Shown: piece by piece, positions 34,509 to 39,279 of the stretch
Numbering within the stretch: the stretch's first letter is position 1
How the letters are laid out: the number at the start of each line of letters is the position of its first letter
Assembly (NCBI GenBank): GCA_018609755.1
Contig: JAHENZ010000088.1
Location: forward strand, 1 to 39,279
From: Salinivenus sp.
Lineage (GTDB): Bacteria; Bacteroidota; Rhodothermia; Rhodothermales; Salinibacteraceae
Direction: 5' to 3'
Length of the DNA: 39,279 nucleotides
Position numbers and translations under genes: made by a program
Notes under the pieces: generated by a model
The model's input: the letters and a program-made list of their open reading frames with translations, nothing else
What the model was told of the DNA's origin: nothing
Databases searched by the model: none

Positions 34509-34694
34509 GGAGTATCCGTTTTATAGAACGAAAACATCTTCTCGCTAAAGGCGCGTATCCCGTCTGGTTTCTACGGAGCGCCCCCAGGCCACGTCTCATC
34601 GTAAGAGGACTTGGCGGTGAACGGAAGGATTACACGTTGAGCGAGACCTCCTCGTCGACCCGATGGCACCGACTGCAGATCAAACGGTGGAGTC
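34509..34694. other. gap upstream of the 12-helix gene
   Basis: Short non-coding stretch of 186 bases between the CopD-like gene and the 12-helix gene, both minus strand. No repeat or gene visible. Confidence 0.3.
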
Positions 34695-35222
34695 TCATCC
34701 CCCAATCCCCACCCCCAAAACAGCCGCCGTGACGCCCGACGCAAACGCAAGAATGTGGAGGACGACCGACACTTTCTGAATGAGGGGGTCGGGGTTGCCG
34801 TGACAATCCGCCGGGTCGTGCGACGAGTCGGAGGGGCCGTGACGAGCGTGCGAGGCGCGCAAGAGAAGCGGTGCCGTGTAGTACACGCCGAAGAGCACCC
34901 CGGCGGCGCCCAGCTTCAAAAGCATCCGGTGGCCCACGCCCGTCTGCGTGAGCGCCGTCCAGTTCAGCAGGCCGTGGTAAGCCATGTTGTAGCCCCCCGT
35001 GAGCACAATCGTCGGAATCAGCCAAAACACGATGCCGCGGATCCGCTGCTGAATTTGCTTCTGCAGAGCCGCCGCCTGGTTGGGAACCACACGCGTGGCC
35101 ACGGGCCGAAGAATACCGAACATGAACACCATCCATCCAAGCCAGAACACGCCGCAAAAGACGTGCAGGGCCGTGGCGGCGAAGTGAACGGGCGTTGACC
35201 AGAAGGAAAGCGCTGGAATCAT
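34695..35222 (-). CDS. CopD-like membrane protein with His-rich loop
   Basis: A 175-residue protein with about four helices (about residues 8-38, 60-82, 100-120, 150-172). The first helix carries LHVFCGVFWLGWMVFMFG, like the His/Trp-containing helices of CopD and related heme or copper membrane proteins. Between the last two helices is a hydrophilic loop rich in His and Asp (HARHGPSDSSHDPADCHG) that could bind metal. It is followed by the 12-helix gene and preceded, 12 bases upstream, by a related CopD-like gene. Copper handling for NirK/azurin is plausible. Confidence 0.6.
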   Translation of the reverse strand: MIPALSFWSTPVHFAATALHVFCGVFWLGWMVFMFGILRPVATRVVPNQAAALQKQIQQRIRGIVFWLIPTIVLTGGYNMAYHGLLNWTALTQTGVGHRMLLKLGAAGVLFGVYYTAPLLLRASHARHGPSDSSHDPADCHGNPDPLIQKVSVVLHILAFASGVTAAVLGVGIGG

Positions 35223-35234
35223 CAGAAGAGAGGG

Positions 35235-35735
35235 TTACAGCCCCCCGCGGACGAGGATCACGGCGAGCACCAGGATGATGAGCGAAAGCAGCGTGGTGAG
35301 TCGGCCCAGGTAGCTGGCCGCGCGGCGCACGGTTTCGGCCGAGGCGTCGTCAGACTCGAGAAGGCGCGTGGTGCGCGGCCCGAGATAAAAATCGTGAACG
35401 GCGGTGACGACGAGGACGAGACCGACGAACCCGAGCTTCCAGGCCAGTGTGCGCCCCCACGGCCCCGCCCACAACGTCCCGTCCCACAGGTGCGCCCAGG
35501 TGTAACCGCGCATGCCGAGCATGAGAACCCCCGTGGCGATTAATACGCCCAGGAGTCCCCATCCAATCCACCGAAATCGCACGCCGAGTCGGTGCAACAG
35601 TGTCGTACGAACCGAGGCCAAGTCGGGCTCACGCAGTACAGGAACAACGGCAACCCCAAGAAACACCATCGACCCAATCCAGACGGTAGCGGCCAGAATG
35701 TGAACGCCAACGACGAGAAGATACCAGCCAGGCAT
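35235..35735 (-). CDS. CopD-like membrane protein
   Basis: A 166-residue protein with four helices: YLLVVGVHILAATVWIGSMV (about residues 5-24), GWGLLGVLIATGVLML, GFVGLVLVVTAVHDFYLGP and a C-terminal LIILVLAVILV. The histidine in the first and third helices is typical of CopD-family proteins that move copper or bind heme. It lies 12 bases upstream of a second protein of the same general type, so the two are probably a co-translated pair. Confidence 0.65.
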   Translation of the reverse strand: MPGWYLLVVGVHILAATVWIGSMVFLGVAVVPVLREPDLASVRTTLLHRLGVRFRWIGWGLLGVLIATGVLMLGMRGYTWAHLWDGTLWAGPWGRTLAWKLGFVGLVLVVTAVHDFYLGPRTTRLLESDDASAETVRRAASYLGRLTTLLSLIILVLAVILVRGGL

Positions 35736-35858
35736 GTTCGTTCAGGGGAAATGTGAAACGAATCGGTCGTCAAGAATAGAAGTGTTGGCCCGCGGTGCTC
35801 AAGAGTTCTCGTTCAAAAGAGCCGATTCCGTCATTCGCGCGGACCCGCCCGTACAGAC

Positions 35859-36098
35859 TCAGGGAGTACATTCCGGGGCGGGATCGTCGTGCTCGGATGT
35901 GTCCGGCGGCCCCTCCGTGTCGCAGTCCCCGCAGTCGATCTGCCGCCCGAGGTAGCGCTCTCGTCCTTCCAGCGTCGTCACCCAGGGGCGGTTCATCCAC
36001 GGCGGATCGTGCCGAACGTGCCGCTGGTGGCCGCACGCGAGGTGCGCCACCCAGTCTCCCTCCTCGTCCCGATGGTATCCCGTAATCTCGCGTTTCAC
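35859..36098 (-). CDS. DUF3565 protein
   Basis: A 79-residue protein fitting DUF3565: ITGYHRDEEGDWVAHLACGH (residues 5-24), QRHVRHDPPWMNRPWV and IDCGDCD. The histidines and cysteines (CGH, HVRH, CGDC) could form a metal site. It starts at a GTG. An acidic tail (EGPPDTSEHDDPAPE) follows the domain. Function unknown; it lies downstream of osmC on the same strand. Confidence 0.8.
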   Translation of the reverse strand: MKREITGYHRDEEGDWVAHLACGHQRHVRHDPPWMNRPWVTTLEGRERYLGRQIDCGDCDTEGPPDTSEHDDPAPECTP

Positions 36099-36156
36099 GT
36101 CCCTCGTCTTCTTTTCTGTGCGGATGACGGTTGAACCGCGTCGTCTCGCGTCTTCC

Positions 36157-36576
36157 TCACGACTGCAGGCGAGCGGACATCAGCTTGATGTCCGTCCCGG
36201 CCAGGGCCTTCGAGACCGGACAGCCGTCCTTCGCCGCCTCGGCAATCACCTGAAACGTCTGCTCGTCAATGCCCTCCACGGTCGCCTCCGTCCGGAGCTC
36301 AATCGTAGGAATCCCCAGCGCATCCGGATCGAAATGCACCTCGGCCGTGCTGCGCACCGACACCGGCGTGTACCCGGCTTCGTCGAGTTCATGCGGCAGG
36401 GCCATCGAGTAGCACCCGGCGTGCGCGTCGCCGATCAACTCCTCCGGACTCACGCCTTTCTCGTTCTCGAACCGACTCGCAAACGAATACGAGCCGCTGG
36501 ACGAATCGGACTCCAGCGATCCGTCCGCCTCTTCGAGAGTGTTTGTCCAGGTGGCCTGTGCTTTCCGTACGATCAT
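36157..36576 (-). CDS. OsmC-family peroxiredoxin
   Basis: Thiol peroxidase that reduces organic hydroperoxides. The 139-residue protein has the two redox cysteines of the family, C55 in DAHAGCYSMAL and C119 in KDGCPVSKAL, and the arginine/glutamate context of the OsmC subgroup. Length is typical. It is 80 bases downstream of fdxA on the same strand, with a heptad repeat between them. A role protecting the Fe-S and NO-related enzymes nearby is inferred. Confidence 0.9.
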   Translation of the reverse strand: MIVRKAQATWTNTLEEADGSLESDSSSGSYSFASRFENEKGVSPEELIGDAHAGCYSMALPHELDEAGYTPVSVRSTAEVHFDPDALGIPTIELRTEATVEGIDEQTFQVIAEAAKDGCPVSKALAGTDIKLMSARLQS

Positions 36577-36612
36577 ACGAGTTTATCTTCATGATTCAGG
36601 AATATACTCGGC

Positions 36613-36654
36613 TTTCCTCCCCATTCGCCACTCGCAATTCGAAACTCGAAATTC
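36613..36654 (-). repeat. heptameric short tandem repeat after fdxA, 6 units
   Basis: Starting two bases after the fdxA stop, the minus strand reads GAATTTC, GAGTTTC, GAATTGC, GAGTGGC, GAATGGG, GAGGAAA. Five of six units fit GANTNNS exactly. Same pattern and same position relative to the stop as the repeat after ahcY. Confidence 0.75.
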
Positions 36655-36655
36655 C

Positions 36656-37000
36656 CTACACATCCCAGGTCAAGATGTCGTCTTCGGACTTGTCCGCCCC
36701 CTCCCACTCGTCGGAATTCTCCATCGGCCCGTCTTTCTCCGTGATGTTGTAGCCCATGTCCCGCCACTGATTCGCGAGGTACTCATTCCACTGCTCATAG
36801 TGAGCCCACTGCTCCGGCACCTCGTCGCCGGGGTAGATGGCCTCGACCGGGCACACCGGCACGCAGGCGTTGCAGTCAATACACTCGTCGGGCTGGATGG
36901 CGAGGAAGTTCGGGCCCTCGTAAAAGCAATCCACCGGGCAGACCTCCACGCAGTCGGTGTGCTTGCAGTTGATGCAGGGCTCGGTAACGACGTACGGCAT
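36656..37000 (-). CDS. fdxA: seven-iron ferredoxin
   Basis: Low-potential electron carrier with a [3Fe-4S] and a [4Fe-4S] cluster. The 114-residue protein has the FdxA cysteine pattern: C9, C17 and C50 for the three-iron cluster; C21, C40, C43, C46 for the four-iron cluster, in [19 protein letters not shown] and [17 protein letters not shown]. The C-terminal extension is long and acidic, as in halophiles. It lies 12 bases downstream of the DUF59 gene and is probably co-transcribed. Confidence 0.95.
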   Translation of the reverse strand: MPYVVTEPCINCKHTDCVEVCPVDCFYEGPNFLAIQPDECIDCNACVPVCPVEAIYPGDEVPEQWAHYEQWNEYLANQWRDMGYNITEKDGPMENSDEWEGADKSEDDILTWDV

Positions 37001-37012
37001 AAACGTGAGAGG

Positions 37013-37345
37013 CTAGGTGTACTGTGAGGCGTACTGCGGGGGTTGTCGAAAGCCGCGGCTCTGCACGTCTGGATCCATCATCTGCGGTGACCAAGGCGGA
37101 TCCCAGACGATCTCGATCTGCACGCCCTTGAGACCCTTTACCTGCTTTGTCACCTGGTGGATGTTCCGCTTGATGTAGTCGCTGAGAGGACACGCCGGCG
37201 TCGTCATCGTAAGCTTGATCGTGAGATCCCCGTCGTCGAACTGGAGATCGTAGATCAGACCGAGGTCCACGATGTTGATGCCCAACTCCGGGTCGTCGAC
37301 GTGGCGGAGAATGTCGGCAAGTTGCTTGCGGATCGGTTTGGGCAT
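37013..37345 (-). CDS. DUF59/MIP18-family Fe-S assembly factor
   Basis: Helps mature iron-sulfur proteins; related to SufT, PaaD and MIP18. The 110-residue protein has the family core DDPELGINIVDLGLIYDL (about residues 17-34) and the conserved cysteine in MTTPACPLSDY (C52), then WDPPWSPQMM. Position between a ferredoxin gene and a DUF2249 gene on the same strand supports a joint Fe-S or NO-response operon. Confidence 0.9.
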   Translation of the reverse strand: MPKPIRKQLADILRHVDDPELGINIVDLGLIYDLQFDDGDLTIKLTMTTPACPLSDYIKRNIHQVTKQVKGLKGVQIEIVWDPPWSPQMMDPDVQSRGFRQPPQYASQYT

Positions 37346-37397
37346 AAGCCTGGGAAAATCGATTCAGACAGAATGAAGAGGAGACGGGCGTCCCTCC

Positions 37398-37773
37398 TCA
37401 AGTGGACGCCGCGGCCGGCTCCAGGGCCTTCTCCTTCTCGACGTGTACCCGCCAGACCTTCGGTCCATCGTCGAGATATTCAAAGGAAAAGGTTTCTGGC
37501 CCGTGCTCGGCCTCGAGGGTGTAGTACATACACTTCGGATCGTGATCGACGATGAGCTCAAGCGTCTCTCCGGGCGTATAGCGGTACTCAGTCGCATTGA
37601 GTGCTCAATCAGTCTCAACGACCGAGTGCGGACAGCGCCGTCGAATCATCCACCAATTCGAGTACCGCTATAAGATCGTGGTAAGCCCCCATGATCTTCT
37701 CGAAGCGGTGTTTGGGCTCGATGGGGCGAACGTCGAGTTGGTGTTCGGCGGAGATCTCGGAGAGATCTGGCAT
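37398..37773 (-). pseudogene. DUF2249 gene interrupted by a MITE-like insertion
   Basis: The 5' part reads MPDLSEISAEHQLDVRPIEP then KHRFEKIMGAYHDL, and the 3' part TPGETLELIVDHDPKCMYYT, LEAEHGPETFSFEYLDDGPK and VWRVHVEKEKALEP, together a full-length DUF2249 protein of about 93 residues. A 94-base insertion (element plus TA duplication) falls between HDL and TPGE, shifts the frame and brings a stop. Removing exactly 94 bases restores HDL-TPGETLEL. DUF2249 proteins cluster with hemerythrin, nitrite and NO genes, which fits the surrounding cluster. The first half may still be made as a 52-residue peptide. Confidence 0.85.
37579..37670. mobile_element. 92-bp MITE-like element with TA duplication
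   Basis: Perfect 11-bp terminal inverted repeats TAGCGGTACTC (37579-37589) and GAGTACCGCTA (37660-37670) enclose 70 bases with no coding capacity. TA flanks both sides (37577-37578 and 37671-37672), the target duplication expected of IS630/Tc1-mariner-type transposition. The interior holds a small palindrome ATTGAG-TG-CTCAAT (37596-37609). It sits inside the DUF2249 gene. No matching transposase is in the window, so it would have moved in trans. Confidence 0.85.
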
Positions 37774-37951
37774 GGGACTGGGGTCTAATTTCGATGACTA
37801 AGAATACTAGCAAAACGACGATCTTCGTCGCTCTAGGACATCTCAAATTACAGGAGCAACGATGGACCTTTTTCCGATGTGACCGACCTTAAGTCGTTAG
37901 GGTCCAGGATAAAACAGTAGTTGATTAAGAAACTCATTTAGCACGGTCCGG
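37774..37951. other. gap between DUF2249 and TIM-barrel-like genes
   Basis: 178 lower-GC bases with no gene, probably containing the promoter for the DUF2249-DUF59-fdxA-osmC run on the minus strand. Confidence 0.35.
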
Positions 37952-38662
37952 TCACGGAGTTGCCTCGTTCCGGACGGCCTTTTTCTGAGCGGCCGTTCCA
38001 CATCCCCACCCCCGCCCTTCGAAGAGCCACTCGCGCCATGTAGCGACGGAGCCCTCGGCGGATGGGGTGAGGGCGACGGTGCCGGAGTACCCGCTCAGGG
38101 CCAATTCTTTGAGCACCGCGCCCGTGCCCGCCGTCCCTGGCACTGCCGACTGCGTTTCCGGTCCGGCCCTCAACAGGCGCACGTGAGCCAGGGTGGGCAC
38201 TGTCGCGTCGAGCACGTCGGCAAACTGTTCTTCGTCCCGCCGCCCGAGCTCCACGGTCCAGCACGTCTTGGCGTCGTGCATCCGAGCCCACGCCGCCGCC
38301 CGCTGGGCCGCCTCAGGGTCCGTTCCATGCACCAGCGCGAGCGGAAGCCCCAGTGGCGTCTCCGGGATCGTGTCTCTGAGCAACAGCCCGGCGTCGAGAA
38401 GAGCGGCCTGTCGTCCCCAATAGAGTACGTCTGTGATCGACGGCTTCTTTCCCGCCAAAAGCCACTGGACGGGGGGCGCACCTTCCGCGGACGGGGCCGT
38501 TCCCCCAACCGCAGAGTCCGATTCACTGGGCATACCGATACCATGTCCGTGCCCCACCCCGAGCTCCAGCTCCAGGGCCTTGAGGTCCCGGCGCTGGGCC
38601 GCACGACGGAGCATGCCGATCGACGCATCGGGCAACGCGGCGCTGCTGAGAGCAAGTTGCAT
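37952..38662 (-). CDS. hypothetical protein, possibly TIM-barrel
   Basis: A 236-residue soluble protein. Repeating strand-helix units can be seen (MQLALSSAALPDASIGMLRR, DLKALELELGVGHGHGIG, LLDAGLLLRDTIPETPLGLP, THARVRLL-like AHVRLLRAGPETQ), and the end has LKELALSGYSGTVALTPSAE. This resembles sugar-phosphate isomerase/epimerase-type TIM barrels, but the usual metal ligands are not evident. The ATG at 38662 starts the first strand; the longer frame to 38728 is less likely. Function unknown. It lies at the upstream end of the Fe-S/NO gene run. Confidence 0.5.
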   Translation of the reverse strand: MQLALSSAALPDASIGMLRRAAQRRDLKALELELGVGHGHGIGMPSESDSAVGGTAPSAEGAPPVQWLLAGKKPSITDVLYWGRQAALLDAGLLLRDTIPETPLGLPLALVHGTDPEAAQRAAAWARMHDAKTCWTVELGRRDEEQFADVLDATVPTLAHVRLLRAGPETQSAVPGTAGTGAVLKELALSGYSGTVALTPSAEGSVATWREWLFEGRGWGCGTAAQKKAVRNEATP

Positions 38663-38964
38663 GTAATCCTCCGGTCTTATATTGCGTAGAGAATTCCACA
38701 AACCCCTCCTTTTAACACCTGATACCAAGGATAACTATGCACGTCGACAGGCGAGCCTCGGAACGAACGAGTCACGAGGCGCGCCTCGCAACGGACGTTC
38801 CACTCAAGCTGACGTTTTCAGGTGCACAGTGACCTTTCGAAAGTGGCATAAGAAGAGGCTCCTTCCTGTACGTAAGGGAGTAAAATTTGCTATCTAACGT
38901 TTTTATTTGCGACAAAGAAGTTACACTTCGTCGACAGGTCGGCGCTCTCAAGCCGAGACCTGGT
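38663..38964. other. 302-base gap, no gene seen
   Basis: Non-coding, of lower GC toward 38880-38930. A hairpin AGGTC-GGC ... GCC-GA-GACCT (38936-38961) lies just beyond the stop of the regulator gene and may be its terminator, though no T-run follows. GAAGT-TAC-ACTTC at about 38918-38930 is a small palindrome that could be an operator. Confidence 0.35.
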
Positions 38965-39279
38965 TCAGGTCGCAGGTTCGGTAATCTCGTACGAGCAGGA
39001 GGAATTCCCCTCTGGAATGTGAGCGACTCGTTCGAGCTCCCCCCCGAAGATCTCCTTGTAAAACTCCTCCTCCAGCCGACACGGGATGCGGGTCTCTTTC
39101 ACCGACTCGGGAAAAGGGCAGTTGCACTCCCGAATCGTCACCTGACCTTCCTCGCGGGAAATGTGGGGCATAAAGCCTTCCTCCTCCAGAATTTGCCGGA
39201 GGGTTTCCACCTTTTCGTCGATGTCGCCGGACGCGACCTCTTCCAGTTTTTGCTTGACTGCTTCGGTCCGGTCGTTCCA
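38965..39279 (-). CDS. SufR-like Fe-S-sensing regulator, C-terminal part
   Basis: The frame is open to the window edge, so the gene is cut at its 5' end; 104 codons are visible. The C-terminal region has TIRECNCPFPESVKETRIPC and GNSSCSYEI. The second cysteine of CNC and the next are separated by 12 residues, and the last lies 28 further on, which resembles the cluster-binding cysteines of SufR repressors. The DNA-binding domain would lie outside the window. Nearby DUF59 and ferredoxin genes fit Fe-S homeostasis control. Other cysteine-containing ArsR/MarR-type regulators are possible. Confidence 0.65.
   Translation of the reverse strand, partial: WNDRTEAVKQKLEEVASGDIDEKVETLRQILEEEGFMPHISREEGQVTIRECNCPFPESVKETRIPCRLEEEFYKEIFGGELERVAHIPEGNSSCSYEITEPAT

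Noticed and set aside
37364-37618. 84-codon minus-strand frame in the DUF2249 region
   Set aside because: Reads the wrong frame through the split DUF2249 gene and begins within the MITE-like element.

Overview
The window looks like a chromosomal segment from a high-GC, salt-adapted member of the Bacteroidota/Rhodothermota, close to Salinibacter and its relatives. This is inferred from strongly acidic proteins, an NhaC-type Na+/H+ antiporter, mostly weak Shine-Dalgarno sequences, and gene families typical of that group (DUF6249 beside an ECF sigma factor, an azurin-like cupredoxin with an AniA-type NirK). I see no rRNA, tRNA, transposase or phage gene.

Left part (1-9.2 kb): a class-3-like aldehyde dehydrogenase on the plus strand, a small PH-like protein, then a minus-strand run of complex I membrane subunits nuoJ-K-L-M-(pterin carbinolamine dehydratase)-N. 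The rest of complex I (nuoA-I) is not here. Middle-left (9.3-18.8 kb): housekeeping genes, mostly minus strand: a Ppx/GppA phosphatase with HD domain, AlaX-type tRNA editing protein, ahcY with a long potentially structured leader, nhaC, a TerB-like protein, hisI, yidD and a VWA protein. Middle (18.9-22.9 kb): a DUF6249 membrane protein divergent from an ECF sigma factor and its probable membrane anti-sigma partner, then an orphan TRAP substrate-binding lipoprotein and a uracil-DNA-glycosylase-superfamily protein.

At 22.9-24.9 kb lies an accessory, visibly AT-richer island: a three-repeat CRISPR array with type I-E-like repeats and no cas genes, a possible gene remnant, and a two-gene overlapping cassette (DUF2188 protein plus a TIR/deoxyribosyltransferase-like protein). 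The cassette is the best candidate here for an undescribed, possibly defensive, system. It is followed by an S41-like peptidase with a TPR-like tail, a small membrane protein and aroA.

The right part (29.5-39.3 kb) is a nitrite/nitric-oxide and Fe-S module: an NnrS-like membrane protein, a histidine kinase remnant, nirK and an azurin (plus strand), then on the minus strand a 12-TM heme-copper-like protein, two CopD-like membrane proteins, DUF3565, OsmC, seven-iron ferredoxin, a DUF59/SufT-type factor, a DUF2249 gene, a putative TIM-barrel protein and a partial SufR-like regulator. NirK would reduce nitrite to NO with the azurin as likely electron donor; the other proteins plausibly handle NO, copper or Fe-S stress.

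Three repeat phenomena stand out. A family of 7-bp-period short tandem repeats recurs, mostly just after stop codons and in one orientation relative to the gene. A 92-bp MITE-like element with 11-bp terminal inverted repeats and a TA duplication interrupts the DUF2249 gene, and removing it restores the reading frame. A 16/18-bp inverted repeat brackets 86 bp just upstream of nirK.
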